Positions 37,405 to 45,080 of a stretch of 64,000 bases of DNA are shown here, piece by piece (position 1 is the stretch's first letter; the number at the start of each line of letters is the position of its first letter). The stretch covers positions 53,211-117,210 of the forward strand of contig CAWJBC010000014.1 in assembly GCA_963840975.1 (NCBI GenBank). Direction: 5' to 3'. The notes below the pieces were generated by a model. It was given only the letters and a program-made list of their open reading frames with translations, had not been told where the DNA came from and made no database searches. Source of the DNA: JAADJA01 sp963840975. GTDB lineage: Bacteria; Bacteroidota; Bacteroidia; Bacteroidales; JAADJA01. A program made the position numbers and the translations under genes.

Positions 37405-38154
37405 ATGGATTTTATCATTAAAAATATCTGGTTCATACTTTTCGCGGTGTGGGGTTTGCCGCTGGGCTATTACCGAAGCAAATTCCGGAAAATGGTTTAC
37501 CAAACCGATAGTTGGGTGATTAACATCAAGCCGGTTTTTTGGAAAGAAATCAAAGGACTTTTTGGAAATATCTTTCCTGATAATCAGAAATACAAAAAGT
37601 TCAGAAACTTTTACTTGTTTTATCTGACTATCTATTTGATTTTATTTATTGCTTATTTAATTTTTGACACAAATCCACAAAAAATGGATAAACTAGTAAT
37701 CGGGAGTACAGTCCCAAAATTTGAATTAAAAGACCAGCATGGTCAATTGTTTTCAATTGATTCGGTGCTGGGTAAAAAAAATCTGGTGATATATTTTTAT
37801 CCTAAAGACGACAGTCCGGGATGTACTAAGGAGGCCTGTTCTTTTCGCGACCAGTTTGAAGTGTTTGCCGATGCCAATGCCATGATTATTGGAATAAGTG
37901 CACAATCAGTTGAAAGTCACCTGGAATTTGCTGAAAAGCATCGGCTGAATTATACTTTGCTTAGCGACAAAGGGAATAATGTGCGTAAATTGTTTGGTGT
38001 GCCTGGCAATTTCTTTGGGTTGATTCCGGGCAGAGTCACCTATGTGATTAACAAGGAGGGAAAAGTTGCGTACATGTTTAATTCGCAAATTCAGGCCGAA
38101 AAACATGTTGATGAGGCTTTGCGTATTCTTCGGGAAATGAATAATAAACAATAA
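37405..38154 (+). CDS. Membrane-anchored BCP/PrxQ-type peroxiredoxin
   Basis: 249 residues. Residues 1-93 contain two hydrophobic helices (WFILFAVWGLPLGYY and FYLTIYLILFIAYLIF), then a thioredoxin-fold peroxiredoxin from MDKLVIGSTVPKFELKD. PKDDSPGCTKEACSFRD holds the peroxidatic Cys and, five residues later, the resolving Cys of the BCP class. BCP enzymes reduce lipid and other hydroperoxides and are normally soluble, so the membrane part is unusual. An internal ATG at 37684 could start a soluble form. It is last in the lipocalin-DUF2177-DAK2/DegV-DUF1295 run, pointing to lipid peroxide defence. Confidence 0.85.
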   Translation: MDFIIKNIWFILFAVWGLPLGYYRSKFRKMVYQTDSWVINIKPVFWKEIKGLFGNIFPDNQKYKKFRNFYLFYLTIYLILFIAYLIFDTNPQKMDKLVIGSTVPKFELKDQHGQLFSIDSVLGKKNLVIYFYPKDDSPGCTKEACSFRDQFEVFADANAMIIGISAQSVESHLEFAEKHRLNYTLLSDKGNNVRKLFGVPGNFFGLIPGRVTYVINKEGKVAYMFNSQIQAEKHVDEALRILREMNNKQ

Positions 38155-38158
38155 TATT

Positions 38159-38250
38159 ATGGCTTTTTACCAATTTCGAAGAGAACAATTCATCAAGGTC
38201 AGCATGGAGGGACTATGAAACTTCATCAGTTCACCCAGAATTTTTTTTGA
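38159..38250 (+). pseudogene. Remnant of an SRPBCC-family gene
   Basis: Starting at ATG 38159, 5 bases after the peroxiredoxin stop, the frame reads MAFYQFRREQFIKVSMEGL, then TGA (38216), then NFISSPRIF in the same frame. REQFI...S.E..W.FISSP is how N-termini of ligand-binding SRPBCC proteins look, with the TGA replacing an expected Trp codon. The homology ends where the right direct repeat begins (38256), so the gene appears cut by that repeat. It is short, so the identification is tentative. Confidence 0.45.
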
Positions 38251-38255
38251 TTTGG

Positions 38256-38317
38256 ACTTCTTTCTTTATTTTTGAACCTGTGGTTTAGGGGATAATGGAT
38301 AACCCACTAAGACGTTG
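38256..38317 (+). repeat. Direct repeat, right copy (62 bp)
   Basis: Second copy of the element at 32314-32375, same orientation, starting ACTTCTTTCTTTAT and ending near CACTAAGACGTT. It contains TATTTTTG (38267-38274), again a -7-like motif. It separates the accessory block from the sortilin-type gene and truncates the SRPBCC-like remnant. Confidence 0.8.
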
Positions 38318-38324
38318 GCTAAAT

Positions 38325-41300
38325 TTAATGAAAGATTTTTTCATCCTCCTTAAAAAATTCCTCTTTTGAAGTCAGCTTAAATGACTCTATTTTTTCTTTG
38401 GCTAATTGATCGTTCAGGTTGGGAATATCCATTGTCAAAATAATATCCAGTCCTGCTTTCTTTTCATCCACCTGCTTGGCAAGTATATCCAGCCTGTCGG
38501 TTTGGTTTTGAGACGGTTTTCCCTGGTAACTGTTGACAGCGCTATAAATATCCCCAATTTTCTCCCTGAGTTTTTCTTCGCCTGTAATGGCGGTGGTAAT
38601 GTTGGTGGCGACAAGCTCTTTGTGAAGCGTTTCCATGCTTTCAGTTAACCCGGTAAGTTTTTTCCCGAGGGTTTTGTTGTTTGCTTTGGTTGCTTTCTCC
38701 TTTGCCTGGTCGCGGATTTCGGAAACCAGCTTATCGGTGAATGCGAGGTCTTCGAGAAGATTGTAGGCTTTCATCAGCGTTTCATAGCGTTTGTCGCGAT
38801 CGGCAGCGCTGTGAGGAATTGTCGGGTCATAAACTACGGAGATATGCCCTTCGTACGATTGATCGCCCTTTATAATTTTGACGGTGTATTTGCCCGGAGG
38901 GTAAGTGGGTCCATACATCGCCTGTGGCGAAAGCATGGGCGAACGCGGCACTTTGGGTCCTTTCATCCGCATTTGCCAGGGAACCCGGTTGATTCCCTTT
39001 CGTTTGCCGGCAGGTAATTCTTTTATCTTTTCGCCTTTTGCATTGTAAATCTCAAGGTACATATCGCCGAATACGTGACGTTTTTTGAGGTAATAGTGGA
39101 TTAATGTAGAGCCGGGAGGGTTTGATCCTACATATTCATCATCTCCCATAAACCCCATTTCCCAGTCAAGGTGACCTAATTCAAAAGGTCTTGAACCAAG
39201 GAAAGCAACATCCTGCTGCAAAACTTCCGGTGAAAGATTCCTTAAAGGTGTGATATCATCAATGATCATCACGCCCCTGCCGTGAGTTCCGATCACCAGG
39301 TCGTTTTCTCTCTCCTGTATCACCATGTCGCGAACAGGAACATTGGGAAAGTTGCCTTTGAATTGCGACCAGACTTTACCGCCATCTATCGTTACAAATA
39401 ATCCGAATTCGGTTCCAAGAAATAAAAGTTCGGGGTTAACAGGGTCTTCGATCATGATGTGACAAAACCCTTTGATGTTCTGGTCGGTGATGGAAACCCA
39501 GGTTTGCCCGTAATCCATGGTTTTGAATAAATAGGGTGTCATATCACCAGTCATGTGACCATCGAAGGTTACATAGCACATTCCCCGGTCGAACCCGGAA
39601 GGGGCAACATAACTTACCCATGTACTGGCTGGCAAACCGCTGACATTTGCCGTTACATTGGTCCATGATTTACCGCCATCCCTTGTTATCTGGAGGTTGC
39701 CATCATCCGTTCCCACCCATATCACATTCGGATCGAGCGCCGACTCGTTAATGGTATAGATCGTGCAATGATTTTCGGCGGTTGAGTTATCAATGGTGAC
39801 GCCGCCGGTTTCCAACTGTTTAAGTTTTTCGGGATCGTTAGTTGTAAGGTCGGGAGAAATCCTTTCCCAGAAATCGCCTTTTGTGCTTGAGCGGTATAAA
39901 TATTGCGCCCCAACATACATCACATCCCGTGTCGGGCTGAATACAACAGGTGTATTCCAGTGAAACCTCAGTTCGGTTTCTCCTTCCTTTGCAAAGGGTT
40001 TTATTTCTTTTGTTTCGCGGGTATCCAAAGTCTTTCGCATAATGTTTCCGCCCTGGTACTGCCAGTAAACAAGGTTTTTGTCATACTTATCAGGAAAAAC
40101 ATAAAATCCGTCGCCACCGCCAACATTGGTCCAATCTCTGTTTTCGATACCTCCCGGGCTTTTGGATGGAGCCATCCATGAACCGTTGTCCTGCAGTCCG
40201 CCGTAGACATTGTAAGGTTTTTGATTGTCAACGGTAACGTGGTAAAACTGCGAAACAGGAAGATTGCGAATGAAGCGCCATGAACTTCCTTTATCATTTG
40301 ATACATAAAGCCCGCCGTCGGTACCCACATACATCAGGCTGTTGTCTTTTTTGCTGACCCAAATCGGATGAAGATCGGAATGGACATTCCCGCCGGCAAC
40401 ATAAGTAGCTTTGAATGTTTTACCACCATCTTCGCTGTAACTAAGGTAGTAGCCGGGTTTATAAATCCGGTTGGTGTCAACAGGATCAGCTAACAGGAAG
40501 CTGAAATAAAACGGACGGGCGCCCATTTCGGGGCTGTCATTCATTTTTTTCCAGATAAGTCCCTTGTCATCCGACCGGTAAAGCGCCGATTTCTCAGATT
40601 CGACGGTTGCAAAAACAATATTTGATTTAACAGGCGATACACTAAGAGCGATCCGTCCTATGGAGCCGGCTGGAAGTCCTTCGGTTGCTTTCGTCCAGGA
40701 GGTACCACTGTCGCGGCTGATGTAAATACCGCTGCCTTCACCTCCCGATTTGAAAAAGTAAGGATGCCTCCTGAATTGCCACATGGCGGCATAAAGAATT
40801 TCAGGATTTTCAGAGTCAATGTCAATGTCGGAGCATCCTGTATTTTCATCAATATAATATACTTTTTCCCAGGTAGTACCACCATCAGCAGTTTTGTAAA
40901 CCCCTCTTTCATCACTGCTGCTCCAGAGTTTACCTAATACGGCTACATAAATGATATTAGGATCATGGGGATGGATAATGATCTTACCTATTCGTTCTGA
41001 ATTTTCCAGCCCCATCTTTTTCCAGTTATCACCGCCGTCGGTTGTTTTATAAATTCCGTCGCCAATGGAAGTGCTGTTTCGCACCCAGGTTTCACCGGTT
41101 CCCACCCAAACCGTGTCGGGATGGTTTTGATCAATGGTAACTGCACCTATGCTTTGATTGTATTTGTCGAAAACAGGTTTGAAAATCACTCCTCCGTTGG
41201 TGGTTTTCCACAAACCGCCGCTTGCACTCCCTGCATAAATGATGCGGGGGTCTTTTTGCACGGCATCCAGCGAGGCAATTCGTCCGCTCATGGTGGCAGG

Positions 41301-41432
41301 ACCAATATGACGCACTTCAATGGCTCCAAATGTGTTTTCGTCAACTACAATGTCGCTGCCGGTTTGTGATATGGCGGTAAGGGTGAGTAAAATCAACCCA
41401 AATGCTGACAAAACCAAACCTGTTCTATTCAT
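38325..41432 (-). CDS. Secreted sortilin/VPS10-type beta-propeller protein, copy 1
   Basis: 1035 residues. A signal peptide (LVLSAFGLILLTLTAISQ) is followed by FGAIEVRHIGPATMSGRIASLDAV and many BNR/Asp-box repeats of the S-x-D-x-G-x-x-W type (YKTADGGTTWEKV, YISRDSGTSWTK, YSEDGGKTFKA, ITRDGGKSWTN), together making one or two large propellers up to about residue 720. The C-terminal part has an FN3-like segment (YPPGKYTVKI) and a charged helical region. These VPS10-like proteins are common in Bacteroidota, without a settled function; sugar or peptide binding or hydrolysis is suggested by the fold. No T9SS sorting domain is obvious. A paralogue lies at 53142-56456. Confidence 0.85.
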   Translation of the reverse strand: MNRTGLVLSAFGLILLTLTAISQTGSDIVVDENTFGAIEVRHIGPATMSGRIASLDAVQKDPRIIYAGSASGGLWKTTNGGVIFKPVFDKYNQSIGAVTIDQNHPDTVWVGTGETWVRNSTSIGDGIYKTTDGGDNWKKMGLENSERIGKIIIHPHDPNIIYVAVLGKLWSSSDERGVYKTADGGTTWEKVYYIDENTGCSDIDIDSENPEILYAAMWQFRRHPYFFKSGGEGSGIYISRDSGTSWTKATEGLPAGSIGRIALSVSPVKSNIVFATVESEKSALYRSDDKGLIWKKMNDSPEMGARPFYFSFLLADPVDTNRIYKPGYYLSYSEDGGKTFKATYVAGGNVHSDLHPIWVSKKDNSLMYVGTDGGLYVSNDKGSSWRFIRNLPVSQFYHVTVDNQKPYNVYGGLQDNGSWMAPSKSPGGIENRDWTNVGGGDGFYVFPDKYDKNLVYWQYQGGNIMRKTLDTRETKEIKPFAKEGETELRFHWNTPVVFSPTRDVMYVGAQYLYRSSTKGDFWERISPDLTTNDPEKLKQLETGGVTIDNSTAENHCTIYTINESALDPNVIWVGTDDGNLQITRDGGKSWTNVTANVSGLPASTWVSYVAPSGFDRGMCYVTFDGHMTGDMTPYLFKTMDYGQTWVSITDQNIKGFCHIMIEDPVNPELLFLGTEFGLFVTIDGGKVWSQFKGNFPNVPVRDMVIQERENDLVIGTHGRGVMIIDDITPLRNLSPEVLQQDVAFLGSRPFELGHLDWEMGFMGDDEYVGSNPPGSTLIHYYLKKRHVFGDMYLEIYNAKGEKIKELPAGKRKGINRVPWQMRMKGPKVPRSPMLSPQAMYGPTYPPGKYTVKIIKGDQSYEGHISVVYDPTIPHSAADRDKRYETLMKAYNLLEDLAFTDKLVSEIRDQAKEKATKANNKTLGKKLTGLTESMETLHKELVATNITTAITGEEKLREKIGDIYSAVNSYQGKPSQNQTDRLDILAKQVDEKKAGLDIILTMDIPNLNDQLAKEKIESFKLTSKEEFFKEDEKIFH

Positions 41433-41514
41433 AATTTTAATAAAAATTTTTTTTTAAAGGACTGATCCGATACAAAAAGTGAAGTATATTGGCACAATTG
41501 CGACCCAAATGTGT

Positions 41515-42255
41515 TTATTGCTTTTCTTCAGGAACTTCTTGCTTAGCTGGCATGGTGAAGGAGGCAGGATCAAAATCAACATTAAACTCTGTGTTGGCTA
41601 TATTGATCTGACTAACCGTTTGTCCATTGGTTTTACTTTCAAAACTGAATGCCATGATCATGCCGTCCACCTCTTTGTAATTGCTGTAAAAAGTCTCGCT
41701 TTCAACCTCCGATTCTCCCATTTTAATTTTGGAAGCGGTTTTTAAAAGAACATAATTTTCAGCATCAATATAATGATAATAAATATCCCCATCCTTATCG
41801 GTTTGTTTGATCTTAAACACTTCAGTTCCCTCCATATCTTCTTTACCAACCAATTCCGTTTCGAATCCTTTTTCCTTATAATTGTAGAGCATACCATCCA
41901 TGTCTGCCTGTTGGCTGATGGACTTCAATTGTACCCCGGTAATTTCAATCGGATCCAAACTGCCTGTCCAGGGAGCAACAAGCCAGCCTTTTTCACCATC
42001 AAATGCCTGTATCATTTTCGTCCCCTGAATATCTACCTCGAGCCTGAATTTGTCAGGTCTTGAGGAAACAATAACAAAATCAAGCTCCATACCCTGGGTA
42101 ATTGTTTTGCCGGTTGACTTCATTGATTTGATTTTGGATAGCTTTTCCTGTCCAATTGTTTTGAAATGAGTATTCAATACTTTGGTCAAATCCTGCGATT
42201 GTAAGCCGGATAAAAAAAGTGAGGCGATAAAAACAATACTGATTATTTTTTTCAT
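41515..42255 (-). CDS. LolA-like outer membrane lipoprotein-sorting family protein
   Basis: About 246 residues from ATG 42255. A signal peptide (MKKIISIVFIASLFLSG) precedes a beta-rich LolA/LppX-type domain: STGKTITQGMELDFVIVSSRPDKFRLEV, AFDGEKGWLVAPW, YIDAENYVLLKTASKI and a C-terminal FDPASFTMP. The frame extends to ATG 42297, but a candidate promoter motif lies inside that extension, so the shorter form is preferred. Proteins of this type bind lipid or lipoprotein acyl chains in the periplasm; the precise ligand is unknown. The gene stands alone between the sortilin-type gene and the divergent atp operon. Confidence 0.82.
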   Translation of the reverse strand: MKKIISIVFIASLFLSGLQSQDLTKVLNTHFKTIGQEKLSKIKSMKSTGKTITQGMELDFVIVSSRPDKFRLEVDIQGTKMIQAFDGEKGWLVAPWTGSLDPIEITGVQLKSISQQADMDGMLYNYKEKGFETELVGKEDMEGTEVFKIKQTDKDGDIYYHYIDAENYVLLKTASKIKMGESEVESETFYSNYKEVDGMIMAFSFESKTNGQTVSQINIANTEFNVDFDPASFTMPAKQEVPEEKQ

Positions 42256-42284
42256 TATTTCATTTATTAAAGTTGATTTAAGAA

Positions 42285-42292
42285 CAAACGTA
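42285..42292 (-). promoter_or_regulatory. Candidate -7 promoter element for the LolA-like gene
   Basis: The minus strand reads TACGTTTG, a full TAnnTTTG match, 30 bases before ATG 42255. It argues against the upstream ATG at 42297. No -33 element is clear. Confidence 0.4.
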
Positions 42293-42481
42293 ATCAAAAA
42301 AAGTTATGGGCAGAGTAAATTTTTTGAAAATAGTTTCAACAAATTGTATCCGGTAAAGCAATATGTCTGGTTATAAAAAGCTCAGGCTTTTAAGGGATTT
42401 TAATAAGACGGGATAATTTTTTTTAGATAATTAAGTATTTATTTGTAAAATTGCACCCGATTTTAAAGCCGGATATTATTG

Positions 42482-43567
42482 ATGAAATTAGACAGAGGAC
42501 GATTCAAATTTATATTGGTTTCAGCCATCATAGCTGGGTACTTGTTTTGTACTCCAAATTCAGCCGTATCCTCAGAAGCAGATACCACCGGGCATAAGAA
42601 AGAAGCCGGTTTTGATCCCGGAACCATGATAGTGGAGCACATCACCGATGCACACGAATGGCATATCCTTACTCTTGGCGAAACGCATGTTTCCATCCCT
42701 TTGCCGGTTATTTTGTACAGAAATGGTCATGTTGATGTTTTCATGTCAGGTAAATTTCATCATGGACATTCCTCTTACAAGGGCTATAAACTGGAACATG
42801 AAGGTGAAAATAAGGGAAAGATCATTTTTGAAGAAACCGGTGAAAAACCGTTGGATTTGTCTATTACCAAAAACATTGCCTCCATGCTCATCAGCATGGC
42901 GCTGATCGTAATTCTTTTTATTTCCATTGGGAAATCCTATACACGGCGGAAAGGGCTTGCTCCCAAAGGCTTGCAATCTCTGCTCGAACCGTTAATTCTG
43001 TTCATCCGTGATGATGTTGCCAGAGCATCCATAGGCGAAAAGAGATATGAAAAGTTTTTGCCTTACCTGCTCACCTTGTTTTTTTTCATTTTCTTTAATA
43101 ACCTGCTTGGATTGGTCCCTATTTTCCCGGGAGGCGCTAACCTTACAGGAAATATTGCAGTGACTATGGTGATGGCGCTGTTTACTTTTATCATAACTTC
43201 GTTTAGCGCAAATAAGAATTATTGGCTACACATAGTTAACACACCGGGCGTACCCTGGTGGTTGAAAGTACCCGTTCCGTTGATGCCAATCGTTGAGTTG
43301 ATGGGCGTTTTTACCAAGCCTTTTGTGTTGATGGTTCGTCTTTTTGCAAATATCACTGCTGGTCATATCATTGTGCTGGGATTTATGAGTTTGATCTTTA
43401 TTTTTGGAAATATCAGCCCTGCCATCGGGTACGGAGTTTCGGTAGTTTCGGTGGCTTTTGCGGTTTTTATGGGACTGCTGGAACTGCTGGTCGCTTTTAT
43501 ACAGGCGTATGTTTTTACCCTGTTATCAGCGCTTTATTTCGGAATGGCAACAGAAGAGCATCACTAA
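42482..43567 (+). CDS. atpB: F0F1 ATP synthase subunit a
   Basis: About 361 residues from ATG 42482. A long N-terminal region with a hydrophobic leader and a His-rich periplasmic segment (HGHSSYKGYKLEHEG) precedes the usual five to six membrane helices. These include PYLLTLFFFIFFNNLLGLVP and PFVLMVRLFANITAGHIIVLG, which carries the essential proton-channel Arg. The C-terminal helix is FIQAYVFTLLSALYFGMA. The long N-terminus is typical of Bacteroidota AtpB. It is the first gene of atpB-E-F-H-A-G. Confidence 0.95.
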   Translation: MKLDRGRFKFILVSAIIAGYLFCTPNSAVSSEADTTGHKKEAGFDPGTMIVEHITDAHEWHILTLGETHVSIPLPVILYRNGHVDVFMSGKFHHGHSSYKGYKLEHEGENKGKIIFEETGEKPLDLSITKNIASMLISMALIVILFISIGKSYTRRKGLAPKGLQSLLEPLILFIRDDVARASIGEKRYEKFLPYLLTLFFFIFFNNLLGLVPIFPGGANLTGNIAVTMVMALFTFIITSFSANKNYWLHIVNTPGVPWWLKVPVPLMPIVELMGVFTKPFVLMVRLFANITAGHIIVLGFMSLIFIFGNISPAIGYGVSVVSVAFAVFMGLLELLVAFIQAYVFTLLSALYFGMATEEHH

Positions 43568-43627
43568 CAAGTTCAAGGTTTAAAGAGTTTGGTTTAGATT
43601 TTTGTTTTTTTAATTAATATTTAGATT

Positions 43628-43873
43628 ATGACAATTTTAGCAATTTTATTGGAAGTTGCGATAGCAAAGATGGGAGCCGGATTGGGTGCAGGAATTGCAG
43701 CCATAGGCGCCGGCATTGGCATTGGTCAGATCGGTAAAGGCGCTGTTGAATCAATTGCCCGTCAGCCGGAAGCGGTTGGCGACATTCGTTCCAACATGAT
43801 CGTTGCAGCCGCCCTTATTGAAGGCGTTGCCTTTTTTGCAATCGTAGTGTGTTTGTTGATTCTTTTTTTGTAA
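43628..43873 (+). CDS. atpE: F0F1 ATP synthase subunit c
   Basis: 81 residues forming a two-helix hairpin: GAGLGAGIAAIGAGIGIGQ in helix 1, the polar loop RQPEAVGD, and the ion-carrying Glu in ALIEGVAFF in helix 2. The residues that form a Na+ site in sodium-type c-subunits (a Gln in helix 1 aligned with Ile here, and Ser-Thr after the Glu replaced by Gly-Val) are absent, so it should be proton-coupled. A stem-loop follows before atpF. Confidence 0.95.
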   Translation: MTILAILLEVAIAKMGAGLGAGIAAIGAGIGIGQIGKGAVESIARQPEAVGDIRSNMIVAAALIEGVAFFAIVVCLLILFL

Positions 43874-43886
43874 TCACATTCACCGC

Positions 43887-43929
43887 AAACCTTTACGCTT
43901 CAGCGGTTGGCTGGGGCGTGAAGGTTTTT
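43887..43929 (+). terminator. Stem-loop with T-tract between atpE and atpF
   Basis: AAACCTTTACGC (43887-43898) pairs with GCGTGAAGGTTT (43916-43927), a 12-bp stem with one wobble, then TTTTTA. It looks like an intrinsic terminator or 3'-end stabiliser inside the operon and may help make more subunit c than subunit b. Partial read-through must occur if atpF-G have no promoter of their own. Confidence 0.65.
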
Positions 43930-43973
43930 AATAATTGAAACCGGTTTTATTAATATAATTTAAGTAACATAAA

Positions 43974-44468
43974 ATGGAACTCGTACAACCCGGCATAGGA
44001 CTTATCATTTGGATGACCATTGCATTTTCATTATTGCTTTGGATATTGGCTAAATTCGCCTGGAAACCAATCATGAAAGGATTGAAAGATCGTGAGCAAA
44101 CCATAGAGGAAGCCCTCAATACAGCCAACAAAACCCGCGAAGAAATGAAGGAGTTGAAATTCACTAACGAGCAATTGCTGAAAGAAGCGAAAGAAGAACG
44201 CGACCTTATTCTCAGGGATGCCCGTAAAGTGAAAGAATCCATCATCGAAACCGCCAGAGTGAAAGCCAATGACGAAGCCGACCGCATCATTGAGAATGCC
44301 AAGGAAGCCATAAAAAACGAAAAATTGGCAGCTATTCATGATATGAAGAACCAGTTAGCCCTTTTGTCAATTGAAATTGCCGAAAAGATTGTAAAACAAG
44401 AGCTTTCAGGCAAAGACAAACATAAGGAATTTATTCAAAGACTGATTGATGAGGTCAACGTAAATTGA
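43974..44468 (+). CDS. atpF: F0F1 ATP synthase subunit b
   Basis: 164 residues. One N-terminal membrane helix (GLIIWMTIAFSLLLWILAKF) is followed by the conserved AWKPI and a long charged alpha-helix that forms the peripheral stalk dimer, ending with LSIEIAEKIVKQEL. This is the standard length. It lies 100 bases after atpE, with the stem-loop in the gap, and 31 bases before atpH. Confidence 0.95.
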   Translation: MELVQPGIGLIIWMTIAFSLLLWILAKFAWKPIMKGLKDREQTIEEALNTANKTREEMKELKFTNEQLLKEAKEERDLILRDARKVKESIIETARVKANDEADRIIENAKEAIKNEKLAAIHDMKNQLALLSIEIAEKIVKQELSGKDKHKEFIQRLIDEVNVN

Positions 44469-44499
44469 TTGAGGAAAGAAAAAGACTTGGAATTAAGAC

Positions 44500-45057
44500 A
44501 TGAACGAAACTAAAATAGCCAACAGGTATGCCAAAGCGCTTTTCGACCTCGCCCTTGAACTGGGTCAGGTTGAAAAGGTGAGGGAGGATGCCCAATTGAT
44601 CCATGAGGTTTGCCACAGCAACAAGGATTTCGTTTTTATGCTCCGCAGCCCGGTCATCAGGGCAGATAAGAAGATGCTGGTGCTCAAAGAAATTTTTAGT
44701 CGGCACTTACCAGAGATCACAATGAATTTTCTATTGATCATCACACGCAATAGAAGGGAAAGGCTGATCCCGGAAATTTTTACGGAATTCATTGAAATTT
44801 ATAAAGTTCACAAAAACATAATTTCAGTTGAAATAACTACCGTTGCGCATATAGATGAAGCGCTGAGGACAAAAATGCTATCATTGCTCGGAAAGAGAGC
44901 AAATGCAACAATTGATTTAACTGAGAAACTGGATGAGGATATCCTCGGCGGTTTTGTCCTTTCGTGGGAAGATAAGCAATATGATGCAAGTATATTAAAG
45001 CAAATTAAAAATTTGCGGCGGGAGTTTGACATTAATTTATACAAAAAAGGTTTTTAA
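44500..45057 (+). CDS. atpH: F0F1 ATP synthase subunit delta
   Basis: 185 residues. The N-terminal domain begins ETKIANRYAKALFDLALELG, the family signature; the middle has LRSPVIRADKKMLVLKEIF and NFLLIITRNRRERLIPEI. The C-terminal part LDEDILGGFVLSWEDKQYDASI matches the conserved GG(F/I)v tail that contacts the b stalk. Normal length and placement before atpA. Confidence 0.95.
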   Translation: MNETKIANRYAKALFDLALELGQVEKVREDAQLIHEVCHSNKDFVFMLRSPVIRADKKMLVLKEIFSRHLPEITMNFLLIITRNRRERLIPEIFTEFIEIYKVHKNIISVEITTVAHIDEALRTKMLSLLGKRANATIDLTEKLDEDILGGFVLSWEDKQYDASILKQIKNLRREFDINLYKKGF

Positions 45058-45080
45058 CAGATAAAACAAATTATCCTAAC

